From positions 1-64,000 of the forward strand of contig CALUQR010000002.1 of assembly GCA_944322965.1 (NCBI GenBank): a stretch of 64,000 nt of DNA, read 5' to 3'. The position numbers and the translations under genes are program-made. This document shows, one piece after another, positions 35,765 to 44,333 of the stretch. The notes beneath the pieces were generated by a model. The model was not told the DNA's origin. It did not search any database and saw nothing but the letters and a program-made list of their open reading frames with translations. This DNA comes from Vulcanimicrobiota bacterium (lineage in GTDB: Bacteria > Vulcanimicrobiota > Xenobia > Xenobiales > Xenobiaceae). The number at the start of each line of letters is the position of its first letter. Positions within the stretch are counted from its first letter, which is position 1.

Positions 35765-37255
35765 TTATTTAATATACTCTTCCCAGTGCCAAGCCAACTC
35801 GGTCAAGGTGCGCACGCCTACGCCCGTGGGGCCGGCGGGATAATATTTCCAGGGCTTAGAGCGCCAGGAGGGGCCGGCTATATCTAAGTGGGCCCAGTTG
35901 AGGCCATCGGCTACGAACTCTTTGAGGAAGAGGCCCGCCGTGACCGCGCCCGCTAAGGGGCCGGGGCTATTGGTGAGGTCGGCGAAGGGGGACTTGAGCA
36001 TCTCCCGGTACTCTAAGGGGAGGGGCAACTTCCAGTAAGACTCGCCCTGCACGCCGCCCGCGAAGGTGATGGCGTTGACTAAGGAGCGGTTATTGCCCAT
36101 AAGACCGGTAAAGGACTCGCCCAGGGCGCGGATGCAGGCCCCGGTCAAGGTGCAGATATCTATAACGTGAGTCGCTCCCAACTCGGCGGCTAAGAGTAAA
36201 CCGTCGGCTAAGACTAAGCGCCCTTCGGCGTCCGTATTGTCTACCTGGACCGACTTGCCATTCTTATAGACGATAATGTCGCCGGGCCGCACGGCCTGGC
36301 CGTCGGGCATATTCTCGGCGCAGCAGATAATAGCCGTCACCTTGATCTTGGGTTTCAAAGTCCCCAGAGCGCGCATGGCCCCTAAGACGGCCGCCGCTCC
36401 GCCCATATCGCCCTTCATCTCTTGCATATTGGCCGCAGGCTTCAGGGAGAGGCCGCCGCTATCGAAGGTTAAGCCCTTACCTACTAAGACTAAATGGACG
36501 GGGCTAGGCTCTTGGCCCTCTACCTGGGGCGGGGTATAAGTTAAGGAGAACATGCAGGGCGGATACTGGGAGCCGCTGCCCACCTTGATGTGGCCCAAGA
36601 AGCCCTCTTCTTTGAGTTGGGCCTCTTCGTAAAGCTTAAATTGGTAGCCAAACTCCTGGGCCAACTCTTGGCCCATGGCCGCTAAGGTCTGGGGATTTAA
36701 GACGTCGCCCGGCTCGCTGCACATATTGCGGGCCATATTGACGCAATTGGCTAAGACTAAGCCCTGACCGATAGCCTGCTCGGCGGCTTCCTGGTTGAGG
36801 ACGGCCAGATCTACGCTCAAGTCGGCCGAAGGATCCTTCTTATCCTTCTTATAGCGGTTGAAGGACCACAGAGCCATGCCCGCCGCTTCGGCCGCTTGGC
36901 TCGCGTACTCTTGGCCGGCGGGGCTATTTAAGGCTAAGATCAGGTGGTTGCGCTTACTCTGGGAGGCCAACTTGACGGCGGAGGCTACGCAAGTTTTGAG
37001 GATCTCGGCTACGCTAAAGCCTTTGTAATCGCCAGTGTAATAGACGACCACGGCCCCTATATCTTGACGGTGACGCGGCTCGAATAGGAAGGACCCGTCG
37101 CGCTTGCCCTCCACGTACTCCGCTTTGAGGCCGTCGACGCGCTTTTGGAGTTCTTCGTCTTGGAGATCGAAAAAGGTCTCCGTTTTGTCGAGAATAAGGA
37201 CTAAGAGATCGGCTTTCCATTCACTGGGAGGGCCAGCTATAGGTTTCAGAAACAT
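35765..37255 (-). CDS. pepA: Leucyl aminopeptidase (M17)
   Basis: A 496-residue cytosolic aminopeptidase of the two-metal M17 family. The metal and catalytic residues are in VGKGLTFDSGGLSLKPAANM and MKGDMGGAAAVLG (about residues 257-291). The signature NTDAEGRLVLADGLLLA follows (about 338-354). The N-terminal macro-like domain is present (about 1-165). It removes N-terminal residues in peptide turnover. Length is normal for the family. Confidence 0.95.
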   Translation of the reverse strand: MFLKPIAGPPSEWKADLLVLILDKTETFFDLQDEELQKRVDGLKAEYVEGKRDGSFLFEPRHRQDIGAVVVYYTGDYKGFSVAEILKTCVASAVKLASQSKRNHLILALNSPAGQEYASQAAEAAGMALWSFNRYKKDKKDPSADLSVDLAVLNQEAAEQAIGQGLVLANCVNMARNMCSEPGDVLNPQTLAAMGQELAQEFGYQFKLYEEAQLKEEGFLGHIKVGSGSQYPPCMFSLTYTPPQVEGQEPSPVHLVLVGKGLTFDSGGLSLKPAANMQEMKGDMGGAAAVLGAMRALGTLKPKIKVTAIICCAENMPDGQAVRPGDIIVYKNGKSVQVDNTDAEGRLVLADGLLLAAELGATHVIDICTLTGACIRALGESFTGLMGNNRSLVNAITFAGGVQGESYWKLPLPLEYREMLKSPFADLTNSPGPLAGAVTAGLFLKEFVADGLNWAHLDIAGPSWRSKPWKYYPAGPTGVGVRTLTELAWHWEEYIK

Positions 37256-37446
37256 ATAACCTCCACATTCGTTACTTAGACTCTTTCGATAGCTCGAGAG
37301 ATCTGCTAGATTTTAAGTGAGGAGAAAGCCTTTTCCTGCCAAAGGGAGCGGGCTGAAAGCTAGGAAGTTTTGGGCTCCATCCCGAAAGGGAGGGCTCTAA
37401 GTCAGAGAGTGGGGCTGCGGGTGCCCATAGAAAGGTAGAGGATAGT

Positions 37447-38049
37447 ATGGAGAGGTGTCGGCTATGGGGAAGATCTTTGCTGATGGCCGCCGGATTGGGG
37501 CTTCTGGGGACGGTAGGTTCCCCCTTAGGGGCCAACCCCCTCGCCCTACCTAACGGGACCTACCTAGCCCAGGCTACTTCTAGCGCTCCCCAGAGCGCCT
37601 TAGAGGAGGAAGATTCCTCTAAAGAGGCCGAGGAAGAGCTCAGCGGTAAGGAGCGCAAAGAGCGCAAGAACTTTACCTCTAAGAGCGGCAAAAGTACTAA
37701 GCGCGAGCGCCAGCGGCGCGAGGGGGCGGGGGTAGAATTTATCGATTCTGAAGAGGGTTTTTGGAATTCGCGCAGCGTCGACGCTCCTCTCTTTGTGGAG
37801 GGGGGATCGGTCAATTCGGTGATGTTTGAGAACCGCCCCAGCCGCCGGGTCCAAGAGATCCCCGAAGGTCCGGTGCGGGAGAGCGAAGTAGAGTTTACGG
37901 GCGGCAAGTCTACGGAGATTACTATTAACGGGCGCAAGGTAGAGATCCCCGCCGCCCAGCGACAGAAGGAAGATTCGGGCCAGAAATTGGAGTCGGGTTT
38001 AGAGGAAGAGGCCGATTCTAAACTCCCTAGCGAGGAGCGCCAACCATAA
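37447..38049 (+). CDS. Secreted charged protein of unknown function
   Basis: A 200-residue protein with a signal peptide (SLLMAAGLGLLGTVGSPLGA). The mature part is highly charged: a Glu/Ser stretch (about residues 49-65) is followed by a basic KERKERK and KRERQRRE stretch (about 68-92). A segment with VEFTGGKSTEITINGRKVEIP (about 147-167) could be a beta hairpin, and a Glu-rich tail ends it. I do not recognise a family. The stop abuts the start of the FUN14 gene, so the two are coupled. Confidence 0.6.
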   Translation: MERCRLWGRSLLMAAGLGLLGTVGSPLGANPLALPNGTYLAQATSSAPQSALEEEDSSKEAEEELSGKERKERKNFTSKSGKSTKRERQRREGAGVEFIDSEEGFWNSRSVDAPLFVEGGSVNSVMFENRPSRRVQEIPEGPVRESEVEFTGGKSTEITINGRKVEIPAAQRQKEDSGQKLESGLEEEADSKLPSEERQP

Positions 38050-38367
38050 ATGGAGGACGGCTCTTCTTTTCCCTGGCAGGCCTGCCTCTTGCAATTGAGC
38101 GGGGGCACGGTAGCCGGTTTAGCGGTAGGTTACGCCGCCAAGGCGGCGGTGCGGGCCGTCTTATTGGCCTTAGGTTCGGCCCTCATCTTTTTGGCTCTTT
38201 TGGCCCATTCGGGTTTTATTACGGTCCATTGGTCGGCTATCAACGCCGGCATCGAAGCTACTACCCATAGCGCTGGAAAGCTGGCTTATGAGGTTATCTC
38301 CCAGCTTTCCTCTTCATTTGTAGGTTTTACGGCGGGAGCCGTCAGCGGCTGGAGGATGCGCCGTTAG
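38050..38367 (+). CDS. FUN14-family small membrane protein
   Basis: A 105-residue membrane protein with the FUN14 pattern: LSGGTVAGLAVGYAAKAAVR (about residues 16-35), a second span, then SGFITVHWSAI and a closing GFTAGAVSGWRMRR. FUN14 proteins are best known from mitochondria but occur in bacteria and archaea with no firm role. It begins at the base after the stop of the charged secreted protein. Confidence 0.7.
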   Translation: MEDGSSFPWQACLLQLSGGTVAGLAVGYAAKAAVRAVLLALGSALIFLALLAHSGFITVHWSAINAGIEATTHSAGKLAYEVISQLSSSFVGFTAGAVSGWRMRR

Positions 38368-38428
38368 GCGCGGTAAACTATTAAGCTGGGGCTTAGGAGA
38401 GTTCCCGCTAGAGGAGGAAGATACAACT

Positions 38429-39274
38429 TTGAGTCCTGAACTGGTAAAAGCCCTCACCTTCTTTAAGGAGGATCCCAAAGCGATCCTCAAGATGGGGATC
38501 TTATGTGGCTTCGTCTTGGTACCCCTCTTGGGCTGGGTATTCCTTTTGGGGTATTGCACTCTGCTCTACCGCAATTATATCAGCGGCCAGGCCGACGATC
38601 GCCTCCTGCCGGAGTGGGAAGAGTTTGGCGACATCTTCTTTAAAGGGGCTATGGCCCTCTTCGGTTTAGGGCCTCACATTATTGGGGGCTTCCTGCTCTA
38701 CGGGGCCATCGTCTTGACTATCGGTTTGGGGGGTATGGGGACTAGTTTCATTATGGGCGGCGGCGAGACGGTGGGCTTTATGACTAAGTTCCTCAACTTC
38801 TTGATCGCCTTAGTCGCTAGCTCTCTTCTGTTGGCCTGGTGCGGAGCCCAATTTGCCGGTTATGCGGCGACCTTAGAGAGCGGGGCCTGCTTTAGGGTCT
38901 TTGAAGGCGTACAGCGCTTAATGATCATGGGTAAGCCCTACTATATTCTCTGCGCGCTGGTAGGCGTCTCTTTAACGGTCGTCACCTCGATCTTCAATAT
39001 CTTGACTATCCCAGGATACGTCTTGACCGTCATTCTCTCTACCTACCTCCTCTTATGCACGACCTACGGTTTGGCGGAGCGCATGCAGGAGACCTTACAT
39101 CCCGTCTTGAGCGACTCTAGCGAGGCCCACATTCCTCAGCACGTCGATGAGTTGGATGAGGATGAGTACGGCCACGCCAGCACTACTACCACCTATTCCG
39201 CCTCCAACCTGGCCTCCCGCCGCCCCGACGTCTCCTTAACCTGGGATACGAGTTCCGATAAGGCGGAGAGGTAA
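38429..39274 (+). CDS. DUF4013-type membrane protein
   Basis: A 281-residue protein with about six membrane spans. The early segment RNYISGQADDRLLPEWEEFGDIFFKGAMALFG (about residues 48-79) fits the DUF4013 signature of an arginine, an acidic turn and LPEW before the next helix. The start is TTG 38429, with GAGGAGGA about 10 bases upstream. The C-terminal 50 residues are hydrophilic and acidic. The function is unknown. Confidence 0.75.
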   Translation: MSPELVKALTFFKEDPKAILKMGILCGFVLVPLLGWVFLLGYCTLLYRNYISGQADDRLLPEWEEFGDIFFKGAMALFGLGPHIIGGFLLYGAIVLTIGLGGMGTSFIMGGGETVGFMTKFLNFLIALVASSLLLAWCGAQFAGYAATLESGACFRVFEGVQRLMIMGKPYYILCALVGVSLTVVTSIFNILTIPGYVLTVILSTYLLLCTTYGLAERMQETLHPVLSDSSEAHIPQHVDELDEDEYGHASTTTTYSASNLASRRPDVSLTWDTSSDKAER

Positions 39275-39313
39275 GTTTTAAGGGAGAGATTGCGCCCCCA
39301 GCGGGTCTAGCGT

Positions 39314-39342
39314 TTGACAAAGGGAGCGATTCTTTGTATAAT
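39314..39342 (+). promoter_or_regulatory. Perfect-consensus promoter of tRNA-Ala
   Basis: TTGACA (39314-39319) and TATAAT (39337-39342) with a 17 bp spacer, an exact sigma-70 consensus, 31 bases before the tRNA. Confidence 0.92.
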
Positions 39343-39373
39343 GCAGGCCGTCTAGGGCGCATTCTTCGCTTAT

Positions 39374-39449
<76 letters not shown>

Positions 39450-39475
39450 CTAGCGAGAGCTCGTCTGGGATAAAG

Positions 39476-39509
39476 AGGTTCCACCTTAAAGGGTGGGGCC
39501 TTTTTTTTT
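39476..39509 (+). terminator. Rho-independent terminator of tRNA-Ala
   Basis: AGGTTCCACC pairs with GGTGGGGCCT (two G-U pairs) and is followed by a run of nine T. Confidence 0.85.
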
Positions 39510-39558
39510 GCCCTTTGGAGAGCGGGAATCGCTCCCTTATGTGGAGAAAAATGGGACT

Positions 39559-39900
39559 ATGGCTACTTATAAGCAACCTTGTCATCACTGTGGAGGATAT
39601 ATTGAGCGCGAGGCGCGCTTCTGTCCCCTTTGCGGTAGCCGCAGCCCTTTTGGCTACCATTGTCCCTCCTGTTTGCATCCTATAACGAAAGGGCAGGCTC
39701 TGTGCGCCGGTTGTGGGAGACCGCTCTACGTCCCTTGTCCCCAGTGCGGCCAGCAGACCTTTGTCCAAGAAAAGTGCGAACATTGCGAGGCTAGCCTCTT
39801 AAAGCGCTGCGCCAATAAGCGCTGTCAACAGTTACAATTCTTCCAGAATACGAAATGTACGGCTTGCGGCCACAAGTTGCCCGCCCCAATGGGGTCTTGA
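39559..39900 (+). CDS. Multi-zinc-ribbon protein
   Basis: A 113-residue protein with a series of Cys pairs: CHHC, CPLC, CPSC, CAGC, CPQC, CEHC, CANKRC and CTAC. This fits about four stacked zinc ribbons (DZR type). The chosen start is ATG 39559 (MATYKQPCHHCGG). The in-frame extension to 39493 overlaps the tRNA terminator and is unlikely. No catalytic domain is present. It begins a group of three zinc-ribbon genes. Confidence 0.75.
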   Translation: MATYKQPCHHCGGYIEREARFCPLCGSRSPFGYHCPSCLHPITKGQALCAGCGRPLYVPCPQCGQQTFVQEKCEHCEASLLKRCANKRCQQLQFFQNTKCTACGHKLPAPMGS

Positions 39901-39917
39901 GAGGAGAGCGAAGATAG

Positions 39918-40679
39918 ATGCTAACCTCATTTACTAGGAATTATAAAGATAATTCGACGGAAGCGGGCTTCCAATTTACCTTCTTCTGCGATCTCTGCCA
40001 GGATGGCTATCGCTCCAGCTTTATTGAGAGCGAGACTTATAAGCGCGGGCGTATCTTCCACTGGATCTTACAGATCTTGAGGGCTATCGGGGGCTTTTGG
40101 GGCGGGCGCTGGAACCGCTTTACGAGGGGCGCCACTTCCGTAGGGGAGATGCTCAGCGAGCGCTTTGAAGAGCGCAGTCCAGAGTGGCAAAAGGAGCACG
40201 AACAAGCTTTTGAGCGGGCTAAAAATGAGGCCTTACCCCATTTCCATCGCTGTCCTGGCGATAGTAAGTACGTCTGCGACCAGTGTTGGAACGAAGAGGA
40301 GGGGTTATGTACTAAGTGCGCGCCCCGCCAGAATATCTTAGTGGCCCAGACTCGGGCCAAAGCCTTAGAGCGCAATATTAAGGAGGCGGGGCGCAGGGCT
40401 ACCGTCTGGGAGGGGCGCATCGAAAGCCAGACTACGATCTGTCCCCAATGTGGCAAACCGGCGGGGGGCGGCAAGTTCTGCAATAATTGCGGCTTCTCTC
40501 TCGCTTTGCGCCCCTGTCCCCGCTGTCAGACCCCCAACGCCCAAGGGGTCCGCTTTTGTAATAATTGCGGCTCGCCTTTAGAGGCTCCGGCGAAAGAAGC
40601 GCGCGATTGTCCCCAGTGCGGGGCTGCCAATGGGCCGGGAACTAAGTTTTGCGGTTCCTGTGGGCAGAAGTTAGCTTGA
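39918..40679 (+). CDS. Zinc-ribbon protein with N-terminal Cys-pair domain
   Basis: A 253-residue protein. The N-terminal domain (about residues 1-135) begins AGFQFTFFCDLCQDGYRSSF and closes with VCDQCWNEEEGLCTKCAPR, probably one metal-binding unit around a helical hairpin. A coiled segment follows (about 140-165), then three C-terminal zinc ribbons (CPQC...CNNC, CPRC...CNNC, CPQC...CGSC). The role is unknown; similar N-terminal domains occur in uncharacterised bacterial proteins. It is 17 bases after the previous zinc-ribbon gene. Confidence 0.75.
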   Translation: MLTSFTRNYKDNSTEAGFQFTFFCDLCQDGYRSSFIESETYKRGRIFHWILQILRAIGGFWGGRWNRFTRGATSVGEMLSERFEERSPEWQKEHEQAFERAKNEALPHFHRCPGDSKYVCDQCWNEEEGLCTKCAPRQNILVAQTRAKALERNIKEAGRRATVWEGRIESQTTICPQCGKPAGGGKFCNNCGFSLALRPCPRCQTPNAQGVRFCNNCGSPLEAPAKEARDCPQCGAANGPGTKFCGSCGQKLA

Positions 40680-40723
40680 GGAGCTAACGCCCGTCGACTG
40701 ATAAAGAGATCTTTGTAAAGACT

Positions 40724-41213
40724 ATGCCCTTCCTTTGGGCTCGACTAGCGGCCATCTCCACCGTCTTAGTCCCCTCCTTAGTCTTATTAGCGGCCTTCTT
40801 AGTCTTAGGCGCCCTCTTATTCTTCCTCTTTTGGTGGCTTTTGGAGAGCTCGGGGGTCTTTCTGCCCGTAGCTTTGATCATTGTGGTACTCTTAGGGATC
40901 GCGGGCCTAGCGGTACTTTTGGGGTCTCTCAACCTCGTCTTCCAGTATGGCGGCTACTTAATTAAAGCGGGCCGCATAGCGGTTATTACCCATATCGTCC
41001 GTCAGGGGGATCTAACCGAAGATCAGGTTAAGTATGGCAAAGAGGCCATAGGTATCTTCTTTAAAAATTGGAAGGCGCTTTTGAAGACGGCCGCCGCCTC
41101 CAGCTGAGGAGATCTTGCCCCCTCCGCCCGGGATCCGCTTTTGCTCTAAGTGCGGCCAACCTAATCCTCCCGGCGCCGCCTCTTGCCAAGAGTGCGGCCA
41201 AGCCTTGACTTAA
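40724..41213 (+). pseudogene. Frameshifted membrane/zinc-ribbon protein
   Basis: The first frame from ATG 40724 gives 127 residues with two membrane spans (about 8-36 and 44-68) and a KYGKEAIGIFFKNWK helix, then a stop at 41105. Moving one base forward at about 41089-41090 restores an open frame to the TAA at 41211. It reads PPPPAEEILPPPPGIRF, followed by the zinc ribbon CSKCGQP...CQECGQALT. A proline linker joining membrane and ribbon domains is a natural protein, so a single-base indel, a sequencing error or programmed frameshifting broke it. The neighbours are also zinc-ribbon genes. Confidence 0.75.
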
Positions 41214-41259
41214 AAGATCCGGGCGTTCACGGGGCTTTTTAAAGTTTAAGGATCAATTT

Positions 41260-41278
41260 AAAAATGATAATCGTTTGC
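41260..41278 (+). promoter_or_regulatory. Fur box upstream of feoABC
   Basis: AAAAATGATAATCGTTTGC matches 14 of 19 positions of the Fur consensus, with the central ATGATAATC intact. It lies just upstream of the predicted promoter of the ferrous-iron operon. Confidence 0.72.
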
Positions 41279-41303
41279 AAAAGTAGGATTTTCAGATCGA
41301 GTG

Positions 41304-41312
41304 TGCTATTAT
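41304..41312 (+). promoter_or_regulatory. Extended -10 promoter of feoABC
   Basis: TGCTATTAT is an extended -10 box. The -35 region (TAGGAT, 41284-41289) is weak. It lies about 78 bases before feoA. Confidence 0.5.
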
Positions 41313-41389
41313 GGCCCCCAACGGGATAGAAGTTTCTCGCTGACGATTCGAGGCTCGATCGGTGGGATAGAGAGGTATATTCCTAGATT

Positions 41390-41650
41390 ATGACTTTCAA
41401 AAAGGAAATTGAGTCGGTGACTTTAGCGGAACTGGAACCTGGAACTTCGGCTACCATCCACACTTTTAGCAATTCGAGCCCCTTGACGCGCCGGATTATG
41501 ACTATGGGCATCAATCCGGGAGCGGTAGTTACGGTCTTGCGTCGGGCCCCCTTGGGCGATCCTCTGGAGATAGAAGTTAGCGGTTGTCTTTTGACTTTGC
41601 GTCACGAAGAGGCCCTCAACATACTAGTCCAGGACGTCTGCCATGGCTAG
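41390..41650 (+). CDS. feoA: Ferrous iron transport protein A (FeoA)
   Basis: An 86-residue SH3-like protein. The core pattern is SVTLAELEPGTSATI at the start, then RRIMTMGINPGAVVTVLRRAPLGDPLEIEVSGCLLTLR, which matches FeoA of the Feo ferrous-iron importer. It overlaps feoB by 8 bases. It is the first gene after the Fur box. Confidence 0.93.
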   Translation: MTFKKEIESVTLAELEPGTSATIHTFSNSSPLTRRIMTMGINPGAVVTVLRRAPLGDPLEIEVSGCLLTLRHEEALNILVQDVCHG

Positions 41651-44009
41651 GGGCTTTACTCCGCACTCCAATTTTAGGCGCGATAAATTCCCCGACGACG
41701 GCCTGCTCTTTGTGATGGTGGGCAACCCCAACGTAGGTAAGACCACCCTCATTAACGCCGTCTCCGGCGCTAACCTGCGTATCGGCAACTGGCCGGGCAC
41801 TACGGTAGAGCGCATGGATACCCACTTTATGTACCACTACCGCCCGGGCGCTGAGCGCGAAGGCCACTTGCACGGCCACCTGCCCGAAGATCCCCTGGAG
41901 CCGCCCCCAGAAGAGGCCCCGGAGACGGCGGTCTTAATTAAGAAAGGGGCGGAGACCCCTAGCGCCGCTCCCCAGGCTACTTCCACCGCCCCGCCCCCCC
42001 TAGATGAGGAGGGGGAGGTCCACGTCCACCTAGTCGATCTGCCCGGCGCCTACGGTCTGACCACCTCTACCGCCGAAGAGACCTTAACTAGGGACGAACT
42101 TTTGACCCGTATGCCCGACGCGGTGATAGACGTAGTCGACGCCGGCAACTTAGAGCGCAACCTGGCCTTAACGATCGAGCTCATCGAGTTGGGAGTACCT
42201 ATCGTCATCGCCTTAAACCTCTTAGACGAGGCCCAGGCCAAAGGGATGAAGCCCAACGTCGAAGCCTTAGCTAAGGCCTTAGATGTGCCCGTCGTGCCCA
42301 CCGTGGCCGTGCGCGAAGAGGGGGTGCAGGAATTAATCCAGCAGGCTATCCATACCCCCGCCTCTAAGCTCAAAGTGGAGTATCCCCCCGAGATTGAGGC
42401 CGCCATCCAAGATTTGGCCGGCTACTTAGAGACCCCGGCCGCTCGTTGGTTGGCTTGCGCCGCTCTAGTAGGGGACGACTTAGAGCCCTTGACTAGGGCC
42501 GATCGCTTAGTCCCCAGCTTGCCGGGCGAGCGGGGGCGGGTTCCCATTAAGTTGCCCTCCGACTTTTTAAAAAAGGTCGAATATTACCGCAAGAAATTTG
42601 CCGAAGAGGGGATAGATTGCTTTTTAAAGATAGCCGACAGTCGCTATCGTTTGGCCCGCAAGTTGGCCAATCTGGGGCAGACGGCCCCCGCCGGAACCCA
42701 CCGCCTCACTCAGGCTATCGACCGTTGGGTCTTGCACCCCCTCCTGGGGATCCCGGTCTTCCTTTTGGGGATGCTCATCCTCTTCCGCTTTACCTTCCTC
42801 TTCTCCCAACCCTGGGTCGACTGGCTAGAGGTCATAAAGAATGTGCTGATCGGGTGGACGCAAGCCTTAGCCCTACCGGCCCTAGTCCGCTCCTTTATCG
42901 TCAACGGCCTCTTAGAGGGGGTGGGGACGGTCATGGCCTTTACTCCGGTCTTAATCGTCCTCTATGCGGGTATGAGCTTTTTGGAGTCGAGCGGCTTCTT
43001 GGCCCGCTCCGCCTTCCTTATCGACCGCCTCATGAAGGGGATGGGCCTACCCGGCAAGGCCTTCTTGCCCTTGCTCATAGGCTTTGGCTGTAACGTGCCC
43101 GGGATCGTGGCCACTAAGACCTTAGAGTCCCCCAGCGACCGCCTGCGCGTCGCTCTGGCCGTGCCCTTCGCCCCCTGCAGCGTGCGCATGGCCGTCTTCG
43201 CCTTCTTAGCGGCCATATTCTTCCCTAATAACGCTCCCTACGCCCTCTTCTTTATCTTTATCTTGGGCCTTTTAGCGGGGCTAATAACTATCTTGCTCTT
43301 AGGGAAGTTTATGCCCCAAGAGGAGAGCGGCTCTATTATGGAGTTGCCCCCCTACCGCATCCCCCCCTTAAAGATTATCTGCAAGCAGTCCTGGGCTCGG
43401 ACCCTCAACTTCTTGCAGAGCGCGGGGGGCGCCATTTTGGTGGCGGTGATCTTAGTCTGGGCGCTCAATAGCTTCCCTGCGGGCGATCTACAAAATACCT
43501 ATTTCGCCCGTATCTCTAGGGCGGCTACCTACTTTACCTCTACCTTCGGAGTCCAAGACTGGCATTTGGCCGGCGCTTTAATCCCGGGCTTTGTGGCTAA
43601 AGAGGTAGTGATCGGCAGTCTGGCCGTCAGTTACTTTGGAGCCGGACCTGAGGCCGCCGCTCTGACCTTCTTCCAAGGCTTACAGGAGATCGGAGTCGGT
43701 TTGGGCCAGGCCTTAGTGGGTACCGTCCACGCCTTTATCGAGATGTTTACGATGATCGACCTCTCCGTCGAAGCGGAAGGGGTAGACGGACTGAGCGCCA
43801 TCTTGCAAAAGGCCATGAGCCCCAGCGCGGCCTTAGCCTATATGACCTTTATCCTCCTCTACTTGCCCTGCGTGGGTACCCTCTTTACGATTAAGGCCCA
43901 GTTTGGTTGGAAGTGGGTGGGATTCTCCTGCCTCTATACCCTCCTAGTAGCCTGGATCGGGGCGGTCTGCGTCTACCATCTGCCCTTAGGGCGCTGGTTG
44001 GCGGGTTGA
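41643..44009 (+). CDS. feoB: Ferrous iron transporter FeoB with enlarged G domain
   Basis: A 788-residue inner-membrane ferrous-iron transporter. The cytosolic G domain has G1 GNPNVGKTT (about residues 27-35), G2 in GTTVER, G3 DLPGAYGL (about 132-139) and a G4 ALNLLDEA in which the usual NxxD reads NLLD. Between G2 and G3 lie about 75 residues where typical FeoB has about 22. The extra part is rich in His (EGHLHGHLPED), Pro and Glu. The membrane region (about 350-785) has the Gate motifs, including the Cys of GFGCNVPG and FAPCSVRM. The gene overlaps feoA and precedes a feoC-like gene. Confidence 0.95.
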   Translation: MARGFTPHSNFRRDKFPDDGLLFVMVGNPNVGKTTLINAVSGANLRIGNWPGTTVERMDTHFMYHYRPGAEREGHLHGHLPEDPLEPPPEEAPETAVLIKKGAETPSAAPQATSTAPPPLDEEGEVHVHLVDLPGAYGLTTSTAEETLTRDELLTRMPDAVIDVVDAGNLERNLALTIELIELGVPIVIALNLLDEAQAKGMKPNVEALAKALDVPVVPTVAVREEGVQELIQQAIHTPASKLKVEYPPEIEAAIQDLAGYLETPAARWLACAALVGDDLEPLTRADRLVPSLPGERGRVPIKLPSDFLKKVEYYRKKFAEEGIDCFLKIADSRYRLARKLANLGQTAPAGTHRLTQAIDRWVLHPLLGIPVFLLGMLILFRFTFLFSQPWVDWLEVIKNVLIGWTQALALPALVRSFIVNGLLEGVGTVMAFTPVLIVLYAGMSFLESSGFLARSAFLIDRLMKGMGLPGKAFLPLLIGFGCNVPGIVATKTLESPSDRLRVALAVPFAPCSVRMAVFAFLAAIFFPNNAPYALFFIFILGLLAGLITILLLGKFMPQEESGSIMELPPYRIPPLKIICKQSWARTLNFLQSAGGAILVAVILVWALNSFPAGDLQNTYFARISRAATYFTSTFGVQDWHLAGALIPGFVAKEVVIGSLAVSYFGAGPEAAALTFFQGLQEIGVGLGQALVGTVHAFIEMFTMIDLSVEAEGVDGLSAILQKAMSPSAALAYMTFILLYLPCVGTLFTIKAQFGWKWVGFSCLYTLLVAWIGAVCVYHLPLGRWLAG

Positions 44010-44027
44010 GTGGGGGGAGTCTAACCT

Positions 44028-44333
44028 GTGTTAACTGAGGTCTTGAGGGCTCTCTCTGAGGGTTCGACCTTAAGTGAATTGTGCCAGCGCCTGGGGAGTA
44101 CTCCCCAGGCGCTGGCACAGATCTTGGAGCGCTTGCGGCGCGGCGGCTACGTAGTCGAGACTTCCTTAGCAGGGGAGGAGTGCGCTGAGGGCGGGGGCTG
44201 CGCTAATTGTAAGCTCTTAAAGCTCTGCTCTAAAGCTAAGGCCCCCGCCTGGCGCCTGTGGCGCTTGACCGCTAAAGGCCGGGCGGCTGTCGCCGCCCGG
44301 CCGTCCCCAGGGGCCGACCCTTTAAGGGGCTAG
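44028..44333 (+). CDS. feoC: FeoC-like winged-helix protein with Cys cluster
   Basis: A 101-residue protein starting at GTG 44028. The N-terminal half is a winged helix (about residues 1-48, LSELCQRLGSTPQALAQILERL and a GGYVVE wing). It is followed by CAEGGGCANCKLLKLC (about 52-67), a four-Cys pattern as in FeoC iron-sulfur binding loops. It lies 18 bases after feoB. A 40 bp perfect palindrome lies inside its coding sequence (44080-44119), and its end overlaps the convergent S46 peptidase gene by 12 bases. Confidence 0.72.
   Translation: MLTEVLRALSEGSTLSELCQRLGSTPQALAQILERLRRGGYVVETSLAGEECAEGGGCANCKLLKLCSKAKAPAWRLWRLTAKGRAAVAARPSPGADPLRG
44080..44119. repeat. 40 bp perfect palindrome inside the feoC-like gene
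   Basis: A perfect palindrome centred on AGTACT (44097-44102), extending 20 bases each side. It encodes residues of the recognition-helix region of the winged helix. It has no loop and no following T-run. It is as long as the intergenic palindromes at 3621 and 11952 but lies within a gene. Confidence 0.9.
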
